NCBI GenBank assembly: GCA_024234635.1
Contig: JACKNX010000009.1
Coordinates: forward strand, 1 to 64,000
Direction: 5' to 3'
From: Pseudomonadales bacterium
GTDB taxonomy: Bacteria; Pseudomonadota; Gammaproteobacteria; Pseudomonadales; Azotimanducaceae
Length of the DNA stretch: 64,000 nucleotides
Shown: piece by piece, positions 25,467 through 34,114 of the stretch
Layout of the letters: every line of letters starts with the position of its first letter
Position numbering within the stretch: the stretch's first letter is position 1
Translations under genes and position numbers: made by a program
The notes under the pieces: generated by a model
The model's input: the letters and a program-made list of their open reading frames with translations, nothing else
The model's database searches: none
What the model was told of the DNA's origin: nothing

Positions 25467-26426
25467 TCAGCGGGGATCCGGCGGCGGTGCCGGACCGTAC
25501 TGGGAAATGGGCAGAATGGCGGTGATTGGACCGTAGATGCCGCCCACAGGCGCCCGCTGATTGCCGGCACCCGCTGCTGCCGGTTCTGGCGGTGGCGGTG
25601 ATGCTGGCGGCGGTGGCGGCGGCAGCGCGGGTGCCTGAGGTGCAGCAACCGGAACCAGCTGGCCGTTGACGTTCGTCAATTGCATACGCTGAAAACCCGT
25701 GGGCGCACCGATAGTCATGGGCGCCCTGGCATTGTTGCGGGTGGCCTGTTTCTGAATTTTCGCCAGTTGCGCCCGGTCCAGGTTTTCGCGCCTCAAGGCA
25801 TTTTTCTCGCCCTTTCGCACCACGAGGTCGCGCCTTGCGGCGTCACGCGTCCGCGCAGCTGCAACAAGCTGATTGCGCGCAGTGGTGAGCTGGCCATTGG
25901 CCTGACGCAGGCGCGCTTCCGGCCCGTTCAAATGCGCGGCTTGCGCCTTTGCGTACAGCGTTTCAAGCCGATTGAGGTTTGTGTTGACGGCAGGCAGGCG
26001 GTCCTGCACGCCCCAGGCCTGCGCAGCCGTTGTGGCCTTCGCAACATCCACACGCGCTTTGTCCAGTTTCGACTTGAGACTATCTAATCGCCTGGCCGAA
26101 AAATCCCGCTCCGATTGCCGGCGTTTCTGCGTTCGCTCCGCGCGGGCAACCGCGGGACGCCACTGATTAACGGAACGGATCGCCGCGCGCTCGCGTGACT
26201 TGATTGACGTCTTGCTGGCCTTGAAGGCCGCCTTCTGCTGCTGGGTCAGGTTGCCCTTCGCACGTGGCTTGGACTTTGCCGCAGCGGCGGAAGAGGCGCC
26301 GACGCCGCCGACCGTCACCGAGGCGGAGGCCGGCAATGCGCTGCACATCGTGAGCAGCAGTCCGGACACAAGCACCCTGCGAAATATGCGCCGCCCCGGC
26401 GACCGCGACAGCGTGTTGTCCTTCAT
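25467..26426 (-). CDS. secreted coiled-coil protein A with Pro-rich tail
   Basis: This 319-residue protein has a signal peptide (MKDNTLSRSPGRR then VLVSGLLLTMCSALPASASV), a basic coiled-coil region (about 50-225) with KGNLTQQQKAAF, RERAAIR, NGPEAR and RRDLVVRKGEKNAL, and a Pro/Ala-rich tail ending YGPAPPPDPR. The same core is in the following gene, so this is a tandem duplication that has diverged. The start overlaps the stop of the LamG gene (ATGA), so expression is coupled. I do not recognise a family; a filamentous or scaffold role next to the MACPF and LamG proteins is an inference. Confidence 0.68.
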   Translation of the reverse strand: MKDNTLSRSPGRRIFRRVLVSGLLLTMCSALPASASVTVGGVGASSAAAAKSKPRAKGNLTQQQKAAFKASKTSIKSRERAAIRSVNQWRPAVARAERTQKRRQSERDFSARRLDSLKSKLDKARVDVAKATTAAQAWGVQDRLPAVNTNLNRLETLYAKAQAAHLNGPEARLRQANGQLTTARNQLVAAARTRDAARRDLVVRKGEKNALRRENLDRAQLAKIQKQATRNNARAPMTIGAPTGFQRMQLTNVNGQLVPVAAPQAPALPPPPPPASPPPPEPAAAGAGNQRAPVGGIYGPITAILPISQYGPAPPPDPR

Positions 26427-27298
26427 GGCGCAGCCTCCGGTTCAAGATCAAGATCCACATCGAACAGCGCCTCTTCCTCCGGTGTCAGCTCCACGGAATC
26501 CGCATCGGGATCCGGCGTCAAAGCCGCCAGTTCCGCTTCCAGTGCATCGGCAACGGGCGCTTCGTCAACCGCACCCTGACTGTCGGCGATGCGATAGGCC
26601 ACGTCCTCCAGCAGCTCCTCGAAGGTGCTGTCGTTACCAGGCAGTACAAACGTGCGCTGGTCCGCGCTGAAATTCGAATACCCGACCAGCGCGTAGTCCT
26701 CGGGATGGTTCGCGGCACCGGGCAGGTACAGCGGCACCTTTCGAAACGTTGCGATATCGTCCGGGTCCAGCGCCGTATTCCAGATTCGGATATCACCAAG
26801 TTCCCCCTGAAACAGCGCCTCGGACCCGTTGGCGGAGCCGATGTGCAGTGTCGTGATGGGGAGGTCGCTACGAATGCCGATGGCCAGTGAATCCTCAAAT
26901 ACGCCGTCGATATAGACGTCTGTGAGATCACCCAGCATGACAAACGCCACGTGATGATAGAAACCATCCGTGAAATCGAACGCCGTGTAGTCATAGTCAT
27001 CGCCGGCGTAGAGTCCCACGCCGCGCCCATCCGCAGTAAGGAAGACGCCGTAGCGCGCGCCCTGCATACCCATTGCGGACATCACCACTGGATCGGCGTC
27101 CGGTGCGGTTTTCCAACCGGGTCGCACCCAGAATTCGATGGTCGCCAGATCGTCCAGTTCGAGCAGCGTGTGCGCCGGAAAGTTCAGCACGCTCTCTCGG
27201 GTACCATCGAATACCGCAAACGCCGGTTTGTCTTCCGCGACCGCCAGGCTCCCCAGCACAAGCAGAAGCACCGCCAACACTGCCTTTCCTGCCATCAT
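26423..27298 (-). CDS. secreted LamG/ConA-like lectin-fold protein, module B
   Basis: This 291-residue protein has a signal peptide (AVLAVLLLVLGSLAVAEDK) and a LamG-type sandwich: LATIEFWVRPGWKTAPDADPVV, RGVGLYAGDDYDY, DVYIDGVFEDS, LHIGSANGSEALFQGELGDIRIWN. The last segment (EDYALVGYSNFSADQ and an acidic tail) lies outside the LamG fold. The frame opens ATG-ACG-ATG-ATG; GGAG sits 8 nt before the second ATG (27298), which I prefer, while the first (27304) is only 2 nt away. It lies 77 bp after the MACPF stop and its own stop overlaps the coiled-coil A start. It is a paralog of the plus-strand LamG protein and probably binds surface glycans or scaffolds the pore-former. Confidence 0.8.
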   Translation of the reverse strand: MMAGKAVLAVLLLVLGSLAVAEDKPAFAVFDGTRESVLNFPAHTLLELDDLATIEFWVRPGWKTAPDADPVVMSAMGMQGARYGVFLTADGRGVGLYAGDDYDYTAFDFTDGFYHHVAFVMLGDLTDVYIDGVFEDSLAIGIRSDLPITTLHIGSANGSEALFQGELGDIRIWNTALDPDDIATFRKVPLYLPGAANHPEDYALVGYSNFSADQRTFVLPGNDSTFEELLEDVAYRIADSQGAVDEAPVADALEAELAALTPDPDADSVELTPEEEALFDVDLDLEPEAAP

Positions 27299-27375
27299 CG
27301 TCATTACTCCATCCAGGGCGCCCAGTGGTCCACCTGATAAGCCAGGTAACTTGAGCCGAACGTATCAAGCGCCCG

Positions 27376-30252
27376 CTAGAACGCGATCCGGGTCCATGTG
27401 GCCGTAATCCGGAACGTTGGCGACCCGTGTACCTTGTCACCGCCAAACTGGAAGGTCGTGGTCACGGGCGAGTCAAACGCCACTGGTGGTGATCCCAGCA
27501 GAATGAAATTGTCACCATCGAACGTAACCGGATCGTCCTCGTAGAGCACGCCATCGGAATCCCGGAATTTGTCCACCATCAGCAGCGCCGGCTGCATCTG
27601 GTCGGGCGTGGCGCTCGGCCCCGGCTCGAACTGCAGCATGATGCTCGGCATCTGCGCCTCGGTGATTTGCGTACTGTTACATTTGACACTCGTGCCTTCC
27701 GGCGACCAGATGGGGACGTCTTCATTGAGAACGCCGGAATCGTTGTAGCGCAGCAGGAACTTGCCGTACATGCTGATGTCACCGTCGTCGTTACCGTTGT
27801 CGGTGCACTTGAAATCGCTGAGTTCAAGCGTGTACAGATAGGGCTTCAGCGGCTCGGCAACATTCCTTTGCGCATGCTTGTCCACATACGCGTCGATGGC
27901 CACATCAAGCGCTGCCCGTGCCTTGGCCATGTCCGCGCCGGAGTACTCACCTTCGTACAGCCTGTCGAAAGCCGCCCGCCTGAAGATGATCGGCTCCATC
28001 AGTTCGCTCAGCTTGCGCAGGTCGTAGAGGATGGGTACCGCGTTGTCGGGAGAGACGCTCCAACTCTCGAACGAATTGCCGCTGCCACCAAGTGCCGAGA
28101 ACTTCGCTTCCGACAGGCTGTTCGTGGATCCGGTGTAGGTGTTCTTCTCCTGGCTCCAGCCTGCGCTCCCGGAGGGACCGGGCGTACTTTTGGTCGATGA
28201 GTCCCCGTTTTGGCCCTGTTTGGTCTGGCTTGAACTCTGCCCGCCGATACTCGCGCTGATGCCCTTCGACTGCTTGACCTCCTCTGCTATCTCGCGGGAG
28301 GAAGTCTTTTCCACCTGTATGGCCCGACCGCCGTAGCCGATGGCCTGGGGAAAGTGGGTGCCGTACTGGTCGACCATCGCACCGGCCAGTTCCGTGGTGG
28401 ACTTGTTGCAGGCCCGCCCCGCCGCGATGGAACGGTACAGGCACATGTAGTCGCGCGCGAAGTCGCTGTTCAGAAACGCATTGGCGCTGTCAGTGACAAA
28501 AATATGCTGCAAACCGCGTTTTGCCTGAAAACTGCGGGACATCGAGCGATTCTCGTTGCGCGCGCGACTCTCTGACGAGGAATAGTTGAGCCCCACTGGC
28601 ACGCCCTTCACGGGCACCGACCCACCCAGGTTCATGGAGGTGCTTTCCGTCAGCGAACTGGCGGAGGAAATGGAAAATGACCGGGAACTGCCAACCGCAA
28701 ACTTGTCATCGATATAGTAGATGCCGTCTGGTACGGCCTTCGGGCCGTTGGTGGGCAGGTAATACTGATAGTCGCCTGATTTCTCGAAGATGTTCGCCTT
28801 CCTTCCTTTGGTGTAGCTCTCGAGCGACAGCTCCAGGAAATCGTAGCCGCTGAACAGATGGCCATAGCCACTGATCACATTGCTGATCTCGAACAAGCCG
28901 CTCTGACTCTGTCCGGCATCACGCACGTCACCTCGCACCAGATTGCGTTTCGCGCGCTTGCCACCGGCTCCCTGTAACGGTACTTCGATGTAATCCCCTG
29001 CGAAGCGCTGCGCGTTTTTATGGAAAAGCGAAAAAGTGAGATTGGCGTACCTGGTGCGACGGAACTCCCCGGTGTCGTAGTCGTAGTTACGCGGACTGCG
29101 CCCCTCCTCAATCGTGACACCCACCCAGACGTCACCCCCATCGTAGCGGGCCTTGTACATGAAATCGTAGTCGCCGCGTTCTTTCTCGTCCGTGACCAGC
29201 GGCAGCCGAAACTCCGGTTGCGGCAGACCACCGAACCGTATCGTTGCCACATCACCGAACTCCACCCACAGCTCTTCGGGCCGGGAGACCCTGAACGGCA
29301 CAGCTGGATCCCTCAGATCGCCGCTGACGACCTTGTACTCGCCATCAATTTTCTTCCGGTACAGTCCACTGGCGAACGCGTACGGATCGAAGACCGGACG
29401 CACCTCGTCGCCAAACGCATCCAGCGTTTTCAACCGAGGCGGACCAAGCGGTTGCCTTGCCCACTGGGTCTCGTCCTGGCTGCACCAGGTGGCGGGGTCT
29501 TCACGGGTTCGATCACCCATCAATCCGAACGTCTGCACGCCGAGACTGAATATGCGTCCGTTGCGATCCAGCGGCGACACGCAGGCATTGATCGCTCGCA
29601 CGCCCTGCAGGAGATAGACATCAAAACCGAGACCTTCCGGCGGTGTTACCACATCACGCGGGCGCGTATTGCCGAAGTTGTATGTCGTGAGCAATTGCTC
29701 GTGGGTCACGCCCGGCGCTGACGGTGTGCTGAGCACGTTCTGCTTGTAGACGTCGATGGACAATCCCATGAGGATGGGATCCACGTAATGGGCGTCCGGG
29801 TCCTTGCTGTTCTGCAACTTGTCATAGGCGTAGTGCCCGCGAATGGCGAACAGCGGATGCTCCCAACTGATGTCCACCGTGGATTCCTCGCCCGCATTGC
29901 CGCCGATGACAACGGTCTGCCCCTGCTGACCACCGGCGTCATAGTCGAACTGCAGGCCGTACACGCGTCGTTTGTCGTGAAAAACATGGATGCGGGTGAT
30001 GTTCTGTGCGGAATCCGGCGTCGACGGGAACTCCACGCGCAGTGGTTTGCCGCCGCCAACACCCGTGGGCCGCTGCTCGGAGATCGACATCTTCTGGATG
30101 AACTGCTTCATGTAGGTATTGTTGTCCCACACGAAGTTCGCATCACCCGGTTTTGGCGCTGCTTCCTCGGCCATTACCCGGCCCGAAAGCGCACCCAGGA
30201 GCAGCAGCGCACAGGCAGTTACCGTTCCAGTCCTGCGTGAGTTCCGTGCCAA
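27376..30252 (-). CDS. MACPF-domain pore-forming protein with possible N-terminal lectin domain
   Basis: This 958-residue protein has a TTG start (30250-30252) preceded by GGGAAGGAG 6 nt away; upstream ATGs lie in Cys-rich, noncoding-looking sequence. A signal peptide follows (VTACALLLLGALSGRVMA). Residues about 60-165, with ITRIHVFHDKRRVYGLQFDY and GGNAGEES, look like a jacalin-type beta-prism. The MACPF core spans about 460-760: FSGYDFLELSLESYTKG, then the family signature VDQYGTHFP at about 627-635, and two Ser/Gly-rich stretches matching membrane-inserting helices. A beta-rich C-terminal domain follows. The predicted product is an exported membrane-perforating protein. It heads a four-gene operon with LamG and coiled-coil proteins. 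Confidence 0.85.
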   Translation of the reverse strand: MARNSRRTGTVTACALLLLGALSGRVMAEEAAPKPGDANFVWDNNTYMKQFIQKMSISEQRPTGVGGGKPLRVEFPSTPDSAQNITRIHVFHDKRRVYGLQFDYDAGGQQGQTVVIGGNAGEESTVDISWEHPLFAIRGHYAYDKLQNSKDPDAHYVDPILMGLSIDVYKQNVLSTPSAPGVTHEQLLTTYNFGNTRPRDVVTPPEGLGFDVYLLQGVRAINACVSPLDRNGRIFSLGVQTFGLMGDRTREDPATWCSQDETQWARQPLGPPRLKTLDAFGDEVRPVFDPYAFASGLYRKKIDGEYKVVSGDLRDPAVPFRVSRPEELWVEFGDVATIRFGGLPQPEFRLPLVTDEKERGDYDFMYKARYDGGDVWVGVTIEEGRSPRNYDYDTGEFRRTRYANLTFSLFHKNAQRFAGDYIEVPLQGAGGKRAKRNLVRGDVRDAGQSQSGLFEISNVISGYGHLFSGYDFLELSLESYTKGRKANIFEKSGDYQYYLPTNGPKAVPDGIYYIDDKFAVGSSRSFSISSASSLTESTSMNLGGSVPVKGVPVGLNYSSSESRARNENRSMSRSFQAKRGLQHIFVTDSANAFLNSDFARDYMCLYRSIAAGRACNKSTTELAGAMVDQYGTHFPQAIGYGGRAIQVEKTSSREIAEEVKQSKGISASIGGQSSSQTKQGQNGDSSTKSTPGPSGSAGWSQEKNTYTGSTNSLSEAKFSALGGSGNSFESWSVSPDNAVPILYDLRKLSELMEPIIFRRAAFDRLYEGEYSGADMAKARAALDVAIDAYVDKHAQRNVAEPLKPYLYTLELSDFKCTDNGNDDGDISMYGKFLLRYNDSGVLNEDVPIWSPEGTSVKCNSTQITEAQMPSIMLQFEPGPSATPDQMQPALLMVDKFRDSDGVLYEDDPVTFDGDNFILLGSPPVAFDSPVTTTFQFGGDKVHGSPTFRITATWTRIAF

Positions 30253-30545
30253 TGGCGTCTCCTTCCCTAGTTGATCAGAAACATTCACGTGGCTCGCGCA
30301 CCGACACGCACATACACACGAGAACCAATGTCCGGACTGTACGACACCCCCAATTTGAAAGTCACCCTTTGAAACGCTTGACACGGACGCGCCGGAGGCG
30401 ATGCCTGGCACCGCCCTGCCATTGGTTTGCGTGCATGCCCCCTGCGTGCTTCCCGCACGCAGCGACGTGCAGGGCGAGTGCATGCACCATCATTGTGCCG
30501 GCTGATAGACTGATCCGCCCACGCCCCCAAGGAGTGCCAGAACCC

Positions 30546-32135
30546 ATGCCGACGCGACACATCTTCACCGGCGCCGAACGCACGCTCGGCAACCTGCTCA
30601 CCCACCATGCGAAGGCGCGCGGCGACTCCGAAGTCTTTCTGTACGAAGGCCGCCGCTCCACCTACGCCGAGTTCGACCGTCGCGCCAGCCAGGTGGCGAA
30701 CGGGCTGATTGCACTGGGGCTCGGAAAGGGCCGCCGGGTAGGTTACCTCGGCAAAAATTCGGATCTCTTCTATGAACTGGTGTTCGGCTGCGCGCGTTCG
30801 GGAACGGTATCGGTTGGCATCAACTGGCGTCTCGCGCCGCCCGAAGTCGCCTACATCCTGAAGGACTGCGACGCCGGCGCCCTGTTCGTCGGGCCGGAGT
30901 TCTACGGCCTGGTGGCACAGACGCTGGAACTCATGGACGCCAACATCACCGTCATCGCCATGCACGGGGACCACACTTCCTGGCCGGATTTCACGACCTG
31001 GCGCGATACGCAGTCGGGCACCAACCCTGGCGTCGCCGTCACACCCGACGATGTTGCCATCCAGATGTACACCAGCGGCACCACCGGTCATCCGAAGGGC
31101 GTGCAGCTCACGCACGCCTGCTTCTTCGGGCTGCAACAGCACACGCCCAACGACGACATGGACTGGAACGACTGGAACGAAAACGACGTCAGTTTTGTCG
31201 CCATGCCCAGCTTTCATATTGGCGGCGTGGGTTATGGCATCTGGGGGCTGTACGGTGGCGCCCGGCTGGTGATTGCGCCGGACTTCGATCCCGCGCAGGC
31301 ACTGCGCATTATCCAGCAGGAAGGCATAACCAAAACGTTCATGGTGCCCGCCGCCATCCGCATGTGCGTGCAGCATCCGGACGCTGCGCACACGGATTTT
31401 TCCAAACTGAAGTACGTGATGTATGGCGCCTCACCCATTCCGCTGGACCTGCTCCGCGACGCCCTGGCCACCTTCCAGTGCGGCTTCGTGCAGCTCTACG
31501 GCATGACGGAAACCACCGGCGCCGCCACCTACCTCCCGCCGCAGGATCACGACGTGAACGGCAACGAGCGCATGCGTTCCGCCGGCAAGCCCTATCCCGG
31601 CGTGAAACTGAAGGTCATCGACGACAACAACCAGCCGGTGCCGCCGCGCACCGTGGGCGAGATCTGTATCTACTCGCCGGTCAACATGCTGGGTTACTGG
31701 CATCTGCCTGAAGCCACCGAAAAGACACTGATCGACGGCTACGTGCACACCGGCGACGCCGGCTACCTGGACGAGGATGGCTACGTGTACGTGCACGATC
31801 GTGTTAAAGACATGATCGTGAGCGGCGGCGAAAACGTTTATCCCGCGGAAGTGGAAAGCGCCATCTTCGGCCATCCCGGCGTGTCGGACGTGGCGGTGAT
31901 CGGCGTGCCGGACGAGCGCTGGGGCGAAGCGGTGAAAGCCGTAGTGGTGCGCACCCCGGGTACCAACGCCAGCGCTGACGATATCATCGGCTGGGCACGC
32001 GAGCGGATCGCCGGCTACAAGTGTCCGAAGACCGTGGATTTCATCGCGGAACTGCCGCGTAATCCATCCGGCAAGGTGCTGAAGCGGGAACTTCGCGCGC
32101 CGTACTGGAAAGGCATGACGCGGCAGGTGAACTGA
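30546..32135 (+). CDS. acyl-CoA synthetase (AMP-forming)
   Basis: This 529-residue ANL-superfamily enzyme activates a carboxylic acid with ATP to the acyl-AMP and then the CoA thioester. Motifs are in order: the P-loop MYTSGTTGHPKGVQ near 175-188, LYGMTETTGA near 318-327, the YVHTGDAGYLDEDG hinge near 400-413, KDMIVSGGENVYP near 420-432, and the catalytic Lys in PSGKVLKREL near 512. It resembles medium/long-chain ligases of lipid or steroid side-chain catabolism. The start has AAGGAG about 11 nt upstream. The upstream spacer (294 bp) is shared with the divergent MACPF operon, and the 3' end faces the HDAC-like gene. Confidence 0.93.
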   Translation: MPTRHIFTGAERTLGNLLTHHAKARGDSEVFLYEGRRSTYAEFDRRASQVANGLIALGLGKGRRVGYLGKNSDLFYELVFGCARSGTVSVGINWRLAPPEVAYILKDCDAGALFVGPEFYGLVAQTLELMDANITVIAMHGDHTSWPDFTTWRDTQSGTNPGVAVTPDDVAIQMYTSGTTGHPKGVQLTHACFFGLQQHTPNDDMDWNDWNENDVSFVAMPSFHIGGVGYGIWGLYGGARLVIAPDFDPAQALRIIQQEGITKTFMVPAAIRMCVQHPDAAHTDFSKLKYVMYGASPIPLDLLRDALATFQCGFVQLYGMTETTGAATYLPPQDHDVNGNERMRSAGKPYPGVKLKVIDDNNQPVPPRTVGEICIYSPVNMLGYWHLPEATEKTLIDGYVHTGDAGYLDEDGYVYVHDRVKDMIVSGGENVYPAEVESAIFGHPGVSDVAVIGVPDERWGEAVKAVVVRTPGTNASADDIIGWARERIAGYKCPKTVDFIAELPRNPSGKVLKRELRAPYWKGMTRQVN

Positions 32136-32160
32136 CGGTTTCGTTCACGCTGGTTGCATT

Positions 32161-33192
32161 TCAGCCCTCGAACCCCGTGAGCACACCCACCGCGTTGTGC
32201 GCGATCTCGGCCACCGCGTAGCCACCTTCCATGACGAAGAGCGTGGGTACGCCGAGCCTGGAGATGCGTTTGCCGATCTTCGGGTAGTCCGCCGTTTTCA
32301 GTTTGAAACGGCTGATAGGGTCCTTCTCGAAGGTGTCGACCCCCAGCGACACGACCAGCGCATCCGGCTTGAAGGCTGCCACCTTGCGACAAGCGTCCTC
32401 GAGCGCCACGCGCCACGTGTCCCACGCCGTACCAAACGGCATGGGGTAGTTGTGGTTGAAGCCCTCGCCCACGCCGGCCCCCCGCTCATCGGCGTAGCCC
32501 GCGTAGAACGGATAATCCTGCCTGGGATCCGCGTGCAGGCTGGCAAACAGCACGTCGGCGCGGCGGTAGAAGATCTGCTGCGTGCCATTGCCGTGGTGGT
32601 AGTCGACATCCAGGATTGCCACCCGCTGCGCGCCCTTGTCACGCAGGAACTGGGCGGCGACGGCGGCGTTGTTGATGAAACAGAAGCCGCCCATGAACGC
32701 CGCGCCCGCGTGATGGCCGGGCGGGCGGCAGAGCGCAAACGCAGCACGCTCACCTCTGTGCACCAGCGTGGCGGCGGTGAGCGCCACGTCATGTGAGGCC
32801 TTGATGGCGTCCCAGCTGCCAGCCACCAGACCGGCGGTGGCGTCGAAGGAGTAGTAGCCGAGCTGACCATCGAGCGACTCCGGCCGGATGTCGCCCCGGA
32901 GCCCCCGCGTCGGCCAGGCCATGGGCAGCGCCGTACCGCTGCGGCCAAGGGCGGTCCAGCGCGCCCACACGGACGGCAGGAAGTCTAGGTAGTCGGCGTC
33001 ATGCACCCTGGCCGCCGTCGCGAGCGAATGCGCCTTCGGGCCAAGCACCGGACCGAGGCCGATGTCACGCACATGCTGCACGATATACTCCGCGCGCGAC
33101 GGTTTCTCGAACGCCTGAACGAGTTCGCCCACGCCGAACTCCATGCGGTCTTCCGCGTGGCCCAGATGCCGCTTCGTGTAGATGGTCTTCAG
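32161..33192 (-). CDS. HDAC-superfamily acetylpolyamine amidohydrolase-like protein, CTG start
   Basis: This 343-residue zinc amidohydrolase is of the histone-deacetylase/acetylpolyamine amidohydrolase type. RPPGHHAG (charge-relay His), FCFINNAAVAAQ, DVDYHHGNGTQ (zinc Asp/His) and SLGVDTFEKDPIS (third zinc Asp) are all present. The first ATG (33144) would drop the opening beta strand. Upstream in frame, CTG at 33190-33192 gives MKTIYTKRHLGHAEDRMEFG, the usual family N-terminus, with GGGAGGG 4-5 nt before it; an in-frame TAA lies six codons upstream of the CTG and there is no ATG, GTG or TTG between. It is convergent with the acyl-CoA synthetase. The substrate is uncertain. Confidence 0.85.
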   Translation of the reverse strand: MKTIYTKRHLGHAEDRMEFGVGELVQAFEKPSRAEYIVQHVRDIGLGPVLGPKAHSLATAARVHDADYLDFLPSVWARWTALGRSGTALPMAWPTRGLRGDIRPESLDGQLGYYSFDATAGLVAGSWDAIKASHDVALTAATLVHRGERAAFALCRPPGHHAGAAFMGGFCFINNAAVAAQFLRDKGAQRVAILDVDYHHGNGTQQIFYRRADVLFASLHADPRQDYPFYAGYADERGAGVGEGFNHNYPMPFGTAWDTWRVALEDACRKVAAFKPDALVVSLGVDTFEKDPISRFKLKTADYPKIGKRISRLGVPTLFVMEGGYAVAEIAHNAVGVLTGFEG

Positions 33193-33318
33193 GGTGCCCT
33201 CCCGTTACAGTCCCGTTGAATAGCTGAGCGGCGATGTTCGGCCGCGGCTTGCGGTGGCGTCAATCATCCCCTTTGATCGTCGCTGCCTTGTATAGAACCA
33301 ACCGGAGAGCGCCCCCAC

Positions 33319-34047
33319 ATGATCGAGACACGTACCGACATCGATACCGGCGCGGGCAGCATGCCCACGTTCATCTTCCATCCGGAGGAGGATGGCCCGT
33401 TTCCCGTGGTGTTCTACCTGATGGATGCACCCAGCATACGACCCGCGCTCATGGATATGGCCAGCCGGCTGGCCACGGCCGGGTACTACGTGATGATGCC
33501 GTACCTCTACTATCGCAAGAGCGCGTTCAAGGTGTTCGGGCAGTCTGACGAGGAGATGCACGAGCGCCGGGAGCTGATGCAATCCGTCACTCGCGACGGC
33601 GCCATGCAGGATGCCAGCGCGCTGTGGCAACACGCACAGAAGGACCCGAACGCCAATACCGCGGCAAAGCTGGGCGCGGTGGGTTTCTGCATGAGCGGCT
33701 CACTGGTTCTCGCGCTGGCACAGCAATGGCGTGATCGCGTGGGTGGCGTTGCCTCCATCCATGGCGCCTGGCTCGTCAACGACAAACAGGACTCGCCGCA
33801 TCGTCGGCTGCAGGGTATCAGCGCTGAGGTCTACTTCGGCTGGGCGGACAACGATCCCACCGCACCGCGGGAAGATCTGGCCACCATGCGCGAGGCCCTG
33901 CAACAGGCTGGCGTACGCCATCGCATCGATTTCTACGAGGACGCGGTACACGGCTACGCGCCACCCGGCACCGAGCGCTACAACCGCGCCGCGTCCGAGC
34001 AGCACTGGGAACGGGTGCACGCCATGTTCCGTCGTACGCTGCGCTGA
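33319..34047 (+). CDS. dienelactone hydrolase family protein
   Basis: This 242-residue alpha/beta-hydrolase has the dienelactone-hydrolase nucleophile Cys in GFCMSGS (Cys124), the acid in FGWADND (about 178) and the His in DAVHGYAPPG (about 217). True dienelactone hydrolases open enol-lactones from aromatic ring cleavage, but family members act on many esters and lactones. There is no signal peptide. A modest GAGAG lies upstream of the ATG. It is flanked by the divergent HDAC-like gene and a convergent secreted HExxH protein. No other lower-pathway aromatic genes are adjacent. Confidence 0.9.
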   Translation: MIETRTDIDTGAGSMPTFIFHPEEDGPFPVVFYLMDAPSIRPALMDMASRLATAGYYVMMPYLYYRKSAFKVFGQSDEEMHERRELMQSVTRDGAMQDASALWQHAQKDPNANTAAKLGAVGFCMSGSLVLALAQQWRDRVGGVASIHGAWLVNDKQDSPHRRLQGISAEVYFGWADNDPTAPREDLATMREALQQAGVRHRIDFYEDAVHGYAPPGTERYNRAASEQHWERVHAMFRRTLR

Positions 34048-34114
34048 CAGCAAGGCGAATCAGCGAGACGGCGCGCAAGCAATGCCCGCCGTCGACCCGC
34101 ACGTACTTGCGCAA

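Noticed and set aside
33144..33146. ATG at 33144 as the start of the HDAC-like gene
   Set aside because: It would remove the first conserved strand; the CTG start with a good ribosome site restores the family N-terminus.
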